Of a DNA stretch of 64,000 nt, positions 46,191 through 56,097 are shown piece by piece; positions within the stretch are counted from its first letter, which is position 1, and each line of letters begins with the position of its first letter. The DNA is from Sulfurimonas sp. (GTDB taxonomy: Bacteria; Campylobacterota; Campylobacteria; Campylobacterales; Sulfurimonadaceae): assembly GCF_014859695.1 (NCBI RefSeq), contig NZ_JACUTS010000002.1, positions 1 to 64,000 of the forward strand, read 5' to 3'. Made by a program: the position numbers and the translations under genes. The notes below the pieces were generated by a model that searched no databases, was not told the DNA's origin, and saw only the letters and a program-made list of their open reading frames with translations.

Positions 46191-47257
46191 GATAACTCGT
46201 TGCCGGTTTGTTCTTTTAGCTGTCCGCATGCAGCGCTTATATCGATTCCCTTAGAGTCACGAATAGTACATAAAAGCCCATGATTTAGCAGATACTCCTG
46301 AAAAGCTATCATATCGCTCTTTGAAGGTCGCTCATACTCTGTCCCCGGATAAGGATTGAAATAGATAAGGTTTACCTTAGCTTTTATGTCTGAGAGGAGC
46401 TTTACAAGCTTTTTAGCAGAAGCTATATCATCATTTTTATTTTTAATAACCAAATACTCAAACATAACTCTTTTTCTAGTGTCAATTGGAAAGCGTTTAA
46501 CAGCTTCTATAATAGAGGAGATATTGTACGCTTTGTTCATAGGGATAAGTTCAGTTCTAAGCTCATCGTCAACCGCATGAAGTGAAATGGCTATATGAAC
46601 GCCCAGATCCATCTCTCCGAGCTTATCTATCTTGCTGCTAAGCCCGCTTGTAGATACGGTCTGTCTTTTGCCCGATATGCATAGCCCCTCTTCCTCTTTG
46701 AAAATCTCAATAGCACGTGCGAGATTATCAAGATTATCGAGAGGTTCTCCCATTCCCATGTAGACTATATTTATCATTCTGTTATGCTTATGCTCGTTAT
46801 CGCGCTTTAATGCAATAACCTGCCCTACTATCTCTCCTGCGGTTAAATCCCTTGTAAAACCGCCTTTTGCAGTCAAACAGAATGCACAACCGACTTTACA
46901 GCCGACTTGCGTGGATACGCAGATGGTATATTTCGCCTCTTGTGTAACTTCGCCGGCTTCGTCCGTGAGCGTTTCTTTCATCTTTAGCCATACTGCTTCT
47001 ATGGTTTTGCCGTCTTGGAGTTCAAAAAGGTACTTGATTGTGCCATCACTTGATATCTCTTTTTTTATTATTTTTAGAGGATTTACGACAAATTTTTCTG
47101 ATAGCTCATCTTTGAGTGCTTTTGGTATGTTTTTCATCTCATCAAAGTTTTGTGCATAGTTATGATAGAGCCAGCCGTAAATCTGTTTTGCTCTAAATGA
47201 GGGTTTTACAATCTCTTGTAGCTCTGTTAGTTTAAAATCAAGAAGTGAAGGTTTCAT
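46187..47257 (-). CDS. rlmN: Dual-specificity 23S rRNA/tRNA (adenine-C2) methyltransferase RlmN
   Basis: RlmN methylates A2503 of 23S rRNA and A37 of some tRNAs by radical SAM chemistry. The CxxxCxxC cluster is CKVGCAFC, and the later MNIVYMGMGEP-like block (here INIVYMGMGEPLDN) and C-terminal ISAACGQL Cys are present. Length is 356 residues. Its start overlaps the preceding gene's stop by 4 nt (47254-47257). Confidence 0.96.
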   Translation of the reverse strand: MKPSLLDFKLTELQEIVKPSFRAKQIYGWLYHNYAQNFDEMKNIPKALKDELSEKFVVNPLKIIKKEISSDGTIKYLFELQDGKTIEAVWLKMKETLTDEAGEVTQEAKYTICVSTQVGCKVGCAFCLTAKGGFTRDLTAGEIVGQVIALKRDNEHKHNRMINIVYMGMGEPLDNLDNLARAIEIFKEEEGLCISGKRQTVSTSGLSSKIDKLGEMDLGVHIAISLHAVDDELRTELIPMNKAYNISSIIEAVKRFPIDTRKRVMFEYLVIKNKNDDIASAKKLVKLLSDIKAKVNLIYFNPYPGTEYERPSKSDMIAFQEYLLNHGLLCTIRDSKGIDISAACGQLKEQTGNELS

Positions 47258-47799
47258 TTTTTAGTAAGCTCCGTAACTCTTTTTTTTACATGCTGCTCTA
47301 GAATTTTTTTTGCTTCTTCATGATTTTTTAAAAAATCTTCATGCGCATTTTTGTTAGTGTAGTTAGTTATACAAAAGACTCCTCCGGCAGGAATATCAAA
47401 CTCCTGCGCTACCTTTAAAACAGCAAAAAACTCCATGTTTTCTATGCCTATGTCGAGGTTTAGAAACTTTTTTGTTAGCTCTTCGTTTGTTGAGATGTAG
47501 TTTGATGAGTTGACTATAACATCTTTTTTTGTTCGCTCTGTGTTAGTAGAGATTACATTATCCAAAGGGGTATATGCATCGTTACTTAAAAAACCAAGCT
47601 CTATATTTGAAGCTGTTTTGGACTCAATGATGTCAAATATCTTATGCTCGCCGTAGCTCCCTGCACTTCCTACAAAGAGTAAAAATTCAGGCTTATCAAA
47701 GAGGCAGAGCCTTGTGAGATTTATAGCGGATTCAATTAGCCCTACTCCCATTGGAGTAGCAAAATCGAAAGTTTCGCTGTTTCCTGCGCATATTATCAT
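47254..47799 (-). CDS. Nucleoside phosphorylase-family protein
   Basis: The 181-residue protein belongs to the PNP/UDP phosphorylase fold: FVGSAGSYG near residue 42 and GIENMEFFAVLKVAQE (the IENMEFFA active-site block). It is shorter than most family members, so substrate is uncertain (purine nucleoside or a related compound). It overlaps hisF and rlmN by 1 and 4 nt, so it lies in a packed hisF-phosphorylase-rlmN-small ORF run. Confidence 0.8.
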   Translation of the reverse strand: MIICAGNSETFDFATPMGVGLIESAINLTRLCLFDKPEFLLFVGSAGSYGEHKIFDIIESKTASNIELGFLSNDAYTPLDNVISTNTERTKKDVIVNSSNYISTNEELTKKFLNLDIGIENMEFFAVLKVAQEFDIPAGGVFCITNYTNKNAHEDFLKNHEEAKKILEQHVKKRVTELTKK

Positions 47800-48557
47800 T
47801 AAAGTCTTACCGGTATGTTGTTATCGTGAAGATAGCGTTTTAGATCCATAATATCTATCTCTTTGTAGTGAAAGATACTTGCTGCCAGTGCCGCATCAGC
47901 ACCGTGCAAAAACGCCTCTTTTATATGCTCCATAGTTCCCGCTCCGCCGCTTGCGATAACTGGGACATTAACTGCACGGCTAATTTGCTCGGTTATGTTT
48001 AGCTCAAATCCAGCCTTTGTTCCGTCTGCATCCATTGAGGTTAAAAGGATCTCACCGCTTCCGCGATCAACTACCTCTTTTGCCCACTCTAGGGCATCTA
48101 TGCCTGTATCTACTCGACCGCCGTTTAGATAGACGTTATATCTATTGCCTGTTTTTTTGACATCGATTGCAGTTACAATGCACTGCGAACCGAATCTTTT
48201 TGCACCCTCGTTTATAAGCTCCGGTCTTTTAATCGCGGCAGAGTTTACGCTTACTTTGTCGCATCCGACATTTAAAAGTTTGTATATATCATCAAGTTTT
48301 CTGATTCCGCCGCCGACTGTTAAGGGGATAAAGATTTCGCGCGCAACCTGAGCTACTATATCTACAATAGTATCGCGGTTGTCGCTTGAAGCAGTGATGT
48401 CCAAAAATGTAATTTCATCCGCTCCCTCTTCGTTATATCTCTTTGCGACTTCTACCGGATCGCCCGCATCTTTAAGTCCGACAAAATTGACACCTTTGAC
48501 AACGCGTCCATCTTTAACGTCAAGACATGGAATAATTCTTTTTGCAAAATAGTTCAA
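47799..48557 (-). CDS. hisF: Imidazole glycerol phosphate synthase, cyclase subunit
   Basis: HisF makes imidazole glycerol phosphate and AICAR in histidine synthesis. The 252-residue TIM barrel opens with [18 protein letters not shown] and contains FLDITAS and [11 protein letters not shown], including the catalytic Asp residues. It heads the run with the phosphorylase gene, which follows with 1-nt overlap. Confidence 0.97.
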   Translation of the reverse strand: MNYFAKRIIPCLDVKDGRVVKGVNFVGLKDAGDPVEVAKRYNEEGADEITFLDITASSDNRDTIVDIVAQVAREIFIPLTVGGGIRKLDDIYKLLNVGCDKVSVNSAAIKRPELINEGAKRFGSQCIVTAIDVKKTGNRYNVYLNGGRVDTGIDALEWAKEVVDRGSGEILLTSMDADGTKAGFELNITEQISRAVNVPVIASGGAGTMEHIKEAFLHGADAALAASIFHYKEIDIMDLKRYLHDNNIPVRL

Positions 48558-48625
48558 AACTCTACCTTTTGTAATATAGTGAAATTATACACACAATGGC
48601 TTATAGTTAGTTTTGGTATTTCAAA

Positions 48626-48641
48626 TGTTTCACATGAAACA
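48626..48641. other. parS-like site (intergenic)
   Basis: TGTTTCACATGAAACA is a perfect-half palindrome one base from parS consensus TGTTTCACGTGAAACA. It lies in the hisF-rsmA gap, about 13.5 kb from dnaA. Confidence 0.6.
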
Positions 48642-48792
48642 TAAAATAATGTGGTTTTATTTATAATTATTATACGATTGTCTAATAATAGCCTCTTAAC
48701 AATAAATTCAGCTTTAAAAAAGTAGTATACACTAAAGTTATTTTTATTGATATTAATCAATTGTAAGCAAAATTACTATATGATGTCAGTCA

Positions 48793-49596
48793 ATGGAAAA
48801 AATTATAGCTAAAAAGAAGTTCGGACAGAATTTCTTAAAAGACGAGACTGTTTTACGAAAAATCATCGAAGCGATGCCCAACAATAACAATAAAATTGTA
48901 GAAATTGGGCCTGGCTTAGGTGATTTAACTAAATATTTAGTAGATGTCAAAAGTGTAGAAGCTTTTGAGGTCGATACCGATTTGTGTAAACTGTTACAAA
49001 AAAAGTTTGAAAAAGAGATCGCAACCAAGCAGCTCCACATTAATTGTGGAGACGTATTGACTACTTGGAAGAGTGAGCTTATAGATGAGTCGTATGATTT
49101 GGTGGCGAATTTGCCATACTATATAGCGACTAACATAATCTTAAAAGCCCTCGCAGATTCAAAATGCAAAAATATACTTGTAATGGTACAGTTTGAAGTG
49201 GCAGAGAAGTTTTGCGCACATGAAGGCGATAAGGTATTTGGTTCTTTGAGTATTATAACTCAAAGTGCAGGGGAAGCACAATTGATTGTGAAGGTCCCTC
49301 CAAGTTCTTTTGAGCCTCAGCCAAAAATAGACTCCGCAGTTTTTTTGATAGAAAAACAGAGTGATAGATTTGACAAAGATTTTGAGGATATGCTTAGAGT
49401 TGCATTTACGCAGCCTCGCAAAACTCTTATGAAAAATCTCTCTGCCGTTTATGAAAAAAATATACTTCAAGAAGTTTTTGAGAAACTTAGCCTAGCACAA
49501 ACGATTCGTCCTCATCAGGTCTGTACAAATGACTATCACCAACTCTATAAACTAACAAGGAGTTTGGATGGAACAAGAGAAGCAAGAAAGTGTTAA
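48793..49596 (+). CDS. rsmA: 16S rRNA dimethyladenosine transferase
   Basis: RsmA/KsgA dimethylates two adenosines at the 3' end of 16S rRNA. The 267-residue protein begins with KKKFGQNFLKDETVL, has the SAM motif EIGPGLGDLTKYL and the catalytic NLPYYIA. It runs into rnj, whose start overlaps its last 29 nt. Confidence 0.96.
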   Translation: MEKIIAKKKFGQNFLKDETVLRKIIEAMPNNNNKIVEIGPGLGDLTKYLVDVKSVEAFEVDTDLCKLLQKKFEKEIATKQLHINCGDVLTTWKSELIDESYDLVANLPYYIATNIILKALADSKCKNILVMVQFEVAEKFCAHEGDKVFGSLSIITQSAGEAQLIVKVPPSSFEPQPKIDSAVFLIEKQSDRFDKDFEDMLRVAFTQPRKTLMKNLSAVYEKNILQEVFEKLSLAQTIRPHQVCTNDYHQLYKLTRSLDGTREARKC

Positions 49597-51505
49597 AAGC
49601 ACTTCTCAAGAAAATCGTAAACAATATAACAACAATAAAAGACACAACAACCCAAGTAGACCAAGTGGTCAAGACGACAACAAGCAAGTAGCTGCCGCTC
49701 CCGCAGGTAACGCTAAAAATAAGAACGCGTCAAGAGGTCGCCGTCGCCAAAGCACACCAATAAATGATAACTTAAAGGCATTTGTCGAGATAAATCAAGA
49801 GGCGCATAAGCAGAGACTTAATCCCCACTATAAACTAGATTTGAACTCAAATGAGAAGATTCGCATAACTCCGCTTGGAGGCCTTGGTGAAATCGGCGGA
49901 AATATCATGGTGATTGAAACAGAAAAAGAGGCCATATTAGTAGACGTCGGTATGAGTTTTCCTGATGAAGATATGCATGGTGTTGATATTTTGGTGCCTG
50001 ATTTTACATATATTCGTGAGATAAGAAACAAAATTAAAGCAGTAGTCATTACCCATGCCCATGAGGATCACATCGGAGCGATGCCGTACCTCTATAAAGA
50101 GATGCAGTTTCCTATATATGCCTCACCTCTTCCTTTGGCTATGATAGGCAGTAAATTTGATGAACACCATATAAAAGATTTTAAACAGTATCTCAACCCT
50201 ATCGAAAAAAGAAAACTATATAAAATTGGCAATGATTTTGAAGTAGAGTGGATGCACATGACGCACTCTATTATAGATTCGTCATCATTGGCTATTACAA
50301 CAAGCGCAGGAACGATTATCCATACGGGTGACTTTAAGATTGACCATACTCCGGTAGACGGCTATACGGCAGATTTACATAGACTTGCTCATTACGGCGA
50401 TAGAGGCGTTCTTTGTCTTTTGAGTGACTCTACCAACTCTCATAACATCGCACCTACACTATCAGAACTCAATGTTGCACCTGCGCTTGATAGAGTGTTT
50501 GCAAAGGCTGAGGGAAGAGTAATCCTCTCAACATTTAGCTCAAATGTTCACCGTGTTTACCAGGCGATACAGTATGGCGTAAAGTATGGACGTAAAGTAT
50601 GTGTCATCGGTCGCTCAATGGAGAGAAACATTGAAGTTGCAATGCAGTATGACTATATAAAACTGCCAAAAAATATATTTGTAGAACCTGACCAGATAGC
50701 GCATCTCAACGACAAAGATGTTCTTATAATCACTACAGGTTCACAAGGCGAGCCAAGTTCTGCGCTTTTTAGGATGTCAATCGGCGAGCATAGACATGTC
50801 AAAATTAAGCCGACCGATTTAATCGTTCTCTCATCTCGCCCAATCCCGGGAAATGAAGGCTCAATCTCCGGAATGCTGAACTATCTTCAGCGTGCAGGAG
50901 CAAAAATAGCTCAAGACAGAGAGCTACATGTGTCCGGTCACGGTTCCATTGAGGAGCAGAAACTTATGCTCCGTCTGGTAAATCCTAAGTTCTTTTTACC
51001 GATTCACGGTGAGTACAATCATGTTATGAAACATAAAGAGACTGCAGTAATGTGTGGTGTTCCGGAGCGTAATATACATATCATGAATGATGGAGACACT
51101 ATTGAGATTGCTCCTAAATATATGAGAAAAGTAAAAACCGTAAGAACGGGTAAAACATATATTGACAATCAAAATAACCATAAAATAGAAGATGACATTG
51201 TGCTAGATCGTCAAAAACTTGCATCAGACGGTGTTGTAATGATTGTTGCTCAGATTGACGGACAGCACTCGACAATGCTATCTAAGCCGATAGTGACATC
51301 ATTTGGAATTGTTGCAGACAAGCAAGATAAGTTTTTTGCTAAAGAGATAGAGGAAGTTTTAGAGCACTTCCTTGTAAATATCAAAGAGGGGCTTCTTGAG
51401 AATCCAAGAGCACTCGAAAATGATCTTCGTCAGGTTGTTAGAAAACATATCTATAGAAAGATGAAAAAATATCCGTTTATTGTTCCGCATATTTTTATTA
51501 TGTAG
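49568..51505 (+). CDS. rnj: Ribonuclease J
   Basis: RNase J is a metallo-beta-lactamase-fold exo- and endoribonuclease, central to mRNA decay in Campylobacterota. The 645-residue protein has a basic Gln/Asn-rich N-terminal extension (about residues 1-85), the HxHxDH motif (THAHEDHIG) and the beta-CASP region (IITTGSQGEP, LSSRPIPGNEG). The long N-terminal extension is typical of the epsilon group. It shares a 29-nt overlap with rsmA; AAGGAG precedes its ATG. Confidence 0.96.
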   Translation: MEQEKQESVKSTSQENRKQYNNNKRHNNPSRPSGQDDNKQVAAAPAGNAKNKNASRGRRRQSTPINDNLKAFVEINQEAHKQRLNPHYKLDLNSNEKIRITPLGGLGEIGGNIMVIETEKEAILVDVGMSFPDEDMHGVDILVPDFTYIREIRNKIKAVVITHAHEDHIGAMPYLYKEMQFPIYASPLPLAMIGSKFDEHHIKDFKQYLNPIEKRKLYKIGNDFEVEWMHMTHSIIDSSSLAITTSAGTIIHTGDFKIDHTPVDGYTADLHRLAHYGDRGVLCLLSDSTNSHNIAPTLSELNVAPALDRVFAKAEGRVILSTFSSNVHRVYQAIQYGVKYGRKVCVIGRSMERNIEVAMQYDYIKLPKNIFVEPDQIAHLNDKDVLIITTGSQGEPSSALFRMSIGEHRHVKIKPTDLIVLSSRPIPGNEGSISGMLNYLQRAGAKIAQDRELHVSGHGSIEEQKLMLRLVNPKFFLPIHGEYNHVMKHKETAVMCGVPERNIHIMNDGDTIEIAPKYMRKVKTVRTGKTYIDNQNNHKIEDDIVLDRQKLASDGVVMIVAQIDGQHSTMLSKPIVTSFGIVADKQDKFFAKEIEEVLEHFLVNIKEGLLENPRALENDLRQVVRKHIYRKMKKYPFIVPHIFIM

Positions 51506-51517
51506 ATCAATATTTTT

Positions 51518-51543
51518 GATATGCGGAAGAGATCCCGCATATC
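51518..51543 (+). terminator. Stem-loop after rnj
   Basis: GATATGCGG-AAGAGATC-CCGCATATC has perfect 9-bp arms; the following ATTAAAC is only weakly T-rich. Confidence 0.5.
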
Positions 51544-51672
51544 ATTAAACCTCCACTTATTTCCGACCTCTTTGTACAATAGTAGTAATTTACTAGACAC
51601 TTTTTCGATACTATTACCCAAATTTAGCAAAATAGTTTAATCTCTTTAAATTTTTAAGACAACGGGGTAGTT

Positions 51673-53304
51673 TTGAGTATAAATAATGTTTTTGTAGATA
51701 TTGTAGATTTGCATCCTTCAAGAATAGCCGTTTATGAAGAAAATGGAAATTTTTTCTATGCAAACAGTAACTACATAAAAGCTTACGGTATTGAGATGTC
51801 AGAGAAAGAAAGTTTAAATTTTGATAAGATTAAACCATATGAGGTAACATTCGAGTATATAAAATCTCAACTAATTACATCAAAGAGCTTCAGTATTCAA
51901 GAACTTGAAGATTCTACTTTATTTGAATCTCTATTTTTTTATACAACTTCAAAATATCTTATCCATATCTCTTCAAGTATTACAACATTAAAAGAAGCAG
52001 ACAAAAAAATCTACTATCATGCAAATTATGATTCGCTGACTACGCTTCCAAATAGATCTTATTTTAAAAAACAACTCAAAAGTATCCTTCAAGAATCTTC
52101 GCGCAATAGCTCAAAAATAGCTCTGTTTTTTATAGATGTAGATAAGTTTAAAGAGGTGAATGATACATACGGTCATGATGTAGGCGACAAGATGCTTGTT
52201 GCAATAGCAAAGAGACTTTTAAACAGTGTTAGAGAGGATGATATAGTAGCTAGAATAGGCGGTGATGAGTTTGTTTTAATAGCTAAAGATATAAAAAATA
52301 CAGAGATTATAGAACGTTTGGCACTTAAGCTGCAGAAGAGAATCAGAGAGCCTATAGAGATAGATACGCACATCTTCAATGTAACGCTCTCTATCGGTAT
52401 AGCGGTATACCCGCAACATGGAATAACAAGCCAAGACCTTTTAAAAAATGCCGACATTGCCATGTATGAAGTCAAAAAAACTAAAAAGGATGATTTTAGG
52501 ATTTATAATAAGTCGATGTCAAGCGAAGCGGCTATAAAATTATCGATGAAAGCAGAGATAAGAAGAGCATTGGAACAGAACGAGTTTGTTATGCATTATC
52601 AACCGGTTATAGATTTTCGTACTAACTCTATTGTCGGGGCAGAGGCGCTTGTGAGATGGTATCATAGCAAAAGGGGCATACTGGAACCAAATGAGTTTTT
52701 GGAACTTATCTTATCGGGGGATATGGATAAAGAGTTTAACTGCATGGTTGTTTCAAAAGTTTTAAAAGATTTGACAATAATGAATAAAGCTTTTTTAAAT
52801 AAAAAATTAATCATCTCTATCAATATATCAAAGGATCAGTTTTTTAGTCCAACTTTTTCTTTAAATATATCAGAGACATCTAAAAACTACTCCATAGATA
52901 AATCGCAAATAGAACTCAAAATTGTAGAAAATCAGATAATGAAAAATAGTTCTGTGGCAAAAGAGAACATAGAAACTCTCCATTTGATGGGATTTAAGAT
53001 AGCTTTGGATGACTTTGGAATCGAACACTCAAGTCTTAATCATCTAAAAAATTTTAAAGTAGACAAGCTAAAGATAGATAGATTGTTTATTAAAAACATA
53101 GCTCAAGATGAAAATGATCTGAATATTGTAAAATCTATAGTAAATACGGCAAAACTGTTTAATCTCAAAGTACAGGCAGAGGGAATAGAGACTAAAGAGC
53201 AGTATCAGAAATTAAAAAAAATCGGATGTGACTTTTCGCAAGGTTTTTATCACTCAAGTGCCTTGCCTATGGATGATTTTATACACTATTTTAATAAAAC
53301 TTGA
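51673..53304 (+). CDS. Intact PAS-GGDEF-EAL protein
   Basis: The 543-residue protein starts with TTG and has an N-terminal PAS-like region (about 10-110). The GGDEF domain follows, with loop GGDEF (196-200), metal motif DVDKFKEVND and inhibitory RxxD (Arg187, Asp190). The EAL domain follows with EAL (324-326), Asn384, Glu414, DDFG (446-449), Glu503 and QG (523-524). Both synthesis and hydrolysis of c-di-GMP look possible. No membrane segment is seen, so it is cytosolic. The winged-helix/LOV gene is 40 bp downstream, so they may be cotranscribed. Confidence 0.92.
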   Translation: MSINNVFVDIVDLHPSRIAVYEENGNFFYANSNYIKAYGIEMSEKESLNFDKIKPYEVTFEYIKSQLITSKSFSIQELEDSTLFESLFFYTTSKYLIHISSSITTLKEADKKIYYHANYDSLTTLPNRSYFKKQLKSILQESSRNSSKIALFFIDVDKFKEVNDTYGHDVGDKMLVAIAKRLLNSVREDDIVARIGGDEFVLIAKDIKNTEIIERLALKLQKRIREPIEIDTHIFNVTLSIGIAVYPQHGITSQDLLKNADIAMYEVKKTKKDDFRIYNKSMSSEAAIKLSMKAEIRRALEQNEFVMHYQPVIDFRTNSIVGAEALVRWYHSKRGILEPNEFLELILSGDMDKEFNCMVVSKVLKDLTIMNKAFLNKKLIISINISKDQFFSPTFSLNISETSKNYSIDKSQIELKIVENQIMKNSSVAKENIETLHLMGFKIALDDFGIEHSSLNHLKNFKVDKLKIDRLFIKNIAQDENDLNIVKSIVNTAKLFNLKVQAEGIETKEQYQKLKKIGCDFSQGFYHSSALPMDDFIHYFNKT

Positions 53305-53344
53305 TACTATAAAAACAAATAAAAAATTTAAATAAGATTGAAAC

Positions 53345-54067
53345 ATGAAGAACAATAAGTTAATAAGATTATCAAGCAGCTGCTACTGGAGTATGGAAAT
53401 AGAGTCTCTCTCGGTAGAGGGGGTGGATATTAAATTGTCCATTTCACAGAAAAAGTTGTTTAAATTTTTAGTTAAGCATATAAACAAACCTGTTCTAAAT
53501 TTAGATATATCTTATGAACTGCATGACTCCTTAGATAGAGAATTCAATGAAAAAAGTGTGCGCAATTTTATAACAGGACTTAGAAAATTAGCTCCATGTC
53601 TTAATCTTGTAAATATATACGGCGGATACTATATGCTTAAAAGTGAGCAGATTAGTAAATACATAAAGCTTAAAGAGCAGTTTTTTGAGATAATAGAGCA
53701 ATCAAAAAATCCTATAGTTGTCACTAGCCCAAATGAATATGACAACCCCATAATTTATGTTAATGAGGCATTTTGTGAGTTGTTTGGGTATGAGTATGAA
53801 GAAGCGGTAGGTCAAAATTGCCGCTTTTTACATAGCAACGATACAGAGCAGGAAGCTCTTAAACAGATAAGAGAAGCAATAAGTGCGCAAAAGTCTGTAG
53901 AAGTAAATATCTGTAACTATACCAAAGATGGAAACATGGTTTATGAAGATGTTACGATTAGTCCTATCTTTGATAAACAAAAAGAGAAACTTAGCTACTT
54001 TTTAGGCATATACAAAGATGTTACATCAGTGCCGCTCTTTTTGGAAAAAGTCCAAGAAGTTCTTTAG
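53345..54067 (+). CDS. Winged-helix DNA-binding protein with C-terminal LOV (blue-light) domain
   Basis: The 240-residue protein has an N-terminal winged-helix region (about 12-98), resembling the OmpR C-terminal type, with [16 protein letters not shown] as the putative recognition helix and IYGGYYML as the wing. Residues about 112-230 match LOV domains: [22 protein letters not shown] with Cys159 (the flavin adduct Cys), and NYTKDG (Asn191). Two usual flavin-contact residues differ: the second Asn is Glu201, and the Gln that flips on light is Tyr223 (GIYKDVT). It may sense light or redox state and regulate transcription; it sits next to an intact GGDEF-EAL gene. Confidence 0.85.
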   Translation: MKNNKLIRLSSSCYWSMEIESLSVEGVDIKLSISQKKLFKFLVKHINKPVLNLDISYELHDSLDREFNEKSVRNFITGLRKLAPCLNLVNIYGGYYMLKSEQISKYIKLKEQFFEIIEQSKNPIVVTSPNEYDNPIIYVNEAFCELFGYEYEEAVGQNCRFLHSNDTEQEALKQIREAISAQKSVEVNICNYTKDGNMVYEDVTISPIFDKQKEKLSYFLGIYKDVTSVPLFLEKVQEVL

Positions 54068-54171
54068 AAGAATTTTATGGTGCTAAAAAACTTCTTAAAA
54101 AATCATCACATCATTTTCTCAGCTATTTCTTGATACTCTATCGTTATAAAAACCTTACAAAGGCAGTGAAA

Positions 54172-54756
54172 TTGTCCGATAACGAAGATACAAAATTTGA
54201 AAATGCGGTAAAGACCATGATGTTTCATGTGGGAGAAAATCCTGAGAGGGAGGGGCTTTTAAAAACTCCTCAGAGAGTTAAAAAAGCATATGAGTTTATA
54301 TTTGGCGGTTATAAAGAAGACCCTAGGGAGATACTCAAATCTGCGCTATTTACAAGCTCAAACGATGAGATGGTTCTTCTAAAAGATATAGAGTTTTACT
54401 CCACTTGCGAGCATCATCTTCTGCCTATTATAGGGCGTGTGCATGTGGCATATATTCCAGATGGAAAGGTAGTAGGACTCTCAAAAATCCCACGTGTCGT
54501 AAATGTTTTTGCCCGTCGTATGCAGATTCAAGAGCAGTTGACGGAGCAGATAGCCGATGCAATCATGGATACCATAGCGCCAAAGGGCGTAGCGGTCGTT
54601 ATTCAGGCAAGGCATATGTGTATGGAGATGAGAGGTGTTGAGAAGATAAACTCAACTACGACATCATCGGCTCTACGCGGACTATTTAAAAAAGATGAGA
54701 AAACAAGAAGCGAATTTTTCTCTTTGATAAACTCTCCTACGGGTTCACGTTATTAG
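54172..54756 (+). CDS. folE: GTP cyclohydrolase I
   Basis: FolE makes dihydroneopterin triphosphate for folate and related pterins. The zinc/active-site sequence [12 protein letters not shown] and the [12 protein letters not shown] block are intact. I chose TTG at 54172 because AAAGG lies 8 nt before it; GTG at 54166 and TTG at 54130 are less well placed. The protein is 194 residues. fliI starts 27 bp downstream. Confidence 0.94.
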   Translation: MSDNEDTKFENAVKTMMFHVGENPEREGLLKTPQRVKKAYEFIFGGYKEDPREILKSALFTSSNDEMVLLKDIEFYSTCEHHLLPIIGRVHVAYIPDGKVVGLSKIPRVVNVFARRMQIQEQLTEQIADAIMDTIAPKGVAVVIQARHMCMEMRGVEKINSTTTSSALRGLFKKDEKTRSEFFSLINSPTGSRY

Positions 54757-54783
54757 ACAGACTCAAAAGCAGGGAGATTTTTA

Positions 54784-56097
54784 ATGCCTTTTTCTTCACT
54801 AAAAAACAGAATCTCAAATAAAAAATATTCGGTCGCATTCGGCGAGGTTGTTAAAATAAATGCAACCGTAATTACTGCTCGCGGGTTAAAAGTAAGTATA
54901 AGCGACATAGTAAAGATTATCTCAAACGATACCAACCAAGAGACTATCGGGATGGTTACCGAGATAGACGGTGCTACATTTTTTATTACGCCTTTTAGCT
55001 TTGTGGAGGGATTTTGTTCTGGAGATAGGGTCTTTTTGGACCAAACAGGTTTAAATATTCCGGTGGGTCAATCTCTGCTCGGACGCGTTGTAGACCCGTT
55101 TATGAGACCCATTGACGGTAAAGGAGTTGTAAACGGCTCTAAACTTATGCCGATTATTAAAGCACCCATTGCAGCCATGAAGCGCGGCATGATAGATGAG
55201 ATTTTTAGCGTCGGGGTAAAGAGTATAGATGGGCTCTTGACCTGCGGAAAAGGTCAAAAACTCGGAATCTTTGCGGGAAGCGGTGTCGGAAAATCAACAC
55301 TTATGGGAATGATTGTAAGAGGCTCCGATGCACCCATAAAAGTTGTTGCACTTATAGGCGAGAGAGGTAGGGAGGTTCCTGAGTTTATAGAGAAAAATCT
55401 AGGCGGAAACCTTGAGAATACCGTAATCGTGGTGGCTACGTCGGATGACTCCCCGCTTATGAGAAAGTACGGCGCATTTGCTGCTATGAGTGTGGCTGAG
55501 TTTTTTAAAGATCAGGGACTTGATGTTCTTTTTATCATGGACTCCGTGACCAGATTTGCGATGGCTCAAAGAGAGATAGGTTTGGCCCTTGGAGAGCCTC
55601 CGACCTCAAAAGGTTACCCGCCATCATCACTCACACTTCTTCCACAGCTGATGGAGCGTGCAGGAAAAGAGGAGGGCAAAGGCTCGATTACCGCTTTTTT
55701 TACCGTTTTGATAGAGGGCGATGATATGAGCGATCCGATTGCAGATCAGTCTCGCTCTATTTTAGACGGTCATATAGTGCTCTCACGCGAACTTACAGAC
55801 TTCGGGATATATCCGCCGGTACATATACTAAACTCTGCTTCTAGGGTTATGAATGACATCATCTCGGACGAGCATCTCAAAGCAGTTCTGAAGTTTAGAA
55901 GACTCTATACAATCCTCAAAGAGAATGAGATGTTGATTCGCATAGGTGCGTACACGAAGGGCGGAGATTCGGACTTGGATGAAGCAATAGCTAAAAAAGG
56001 TGAGATGGAGAAGTTTTTAATTCAAAATTCGATGCAAAAGAGCGATTTTAACGATACTCTGGATGCGCTTTTAAAGCTCACAGCCCCTTCATTATAA
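54784..56097 (+). CDS. fliI: Flagellar export ATPase
   Basis: FliI drives export of flagellar subunits with FliH and FliJ. The 437-residue protein has the Walker A GSGVGKST and the ATPase family block PPSSLTLLPQLMERAGK, with a late GDDMSDPIADQSRSILDGHI segment. It is transcribed with folE and meets the WD40-like gene head-on, overlapping its 3' end by 20 nt. Confidence 0.96.
   Translation: MPFSSLKNRISNKKYSVAFGEVVKINATVITARGLKVSISDIVKIISNDTNQETIGMVTEIDGATFFITPFSFVEGFCSGDRVFLDQTGLNIPVGQSLLGRVVDPFMRPIDGKGVVNGSKLMPIIKAPIAAMKRGMIDEIFSVGVKSIDGLLTCGKGQKLGIFAGSGVGKSTLMGMIVRGSDAPIKVVALIGERGREVPEFIEKNLGGNLENTVIVVATSDDSPLMRKYGAFAAMSVAEFFKDQGLDVLFIMDSVTRFAMAQREIGLALGEPPTSKGYPPSSLTLLPQLMERAGKEEGKGSITAFFTVLIEGDDMSDPIADQSRSILDGHIVLSRELTDFGIYPPVHILNSASRVMNDIISDEHLKAVLKFRRLYTILKENEMLIRIGAYTKGGDSDLDEAIAKKGEMEKFLIQNSMQKSDFNDTLDALLKLTAPSL

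Noticed and set aside
54209..54227. Third parS-like sequence (TGTTTCATGTGGGAGA)
   Set aside because: Only the left half matches; the right half has several mismatches and it is in folE coding sequence.
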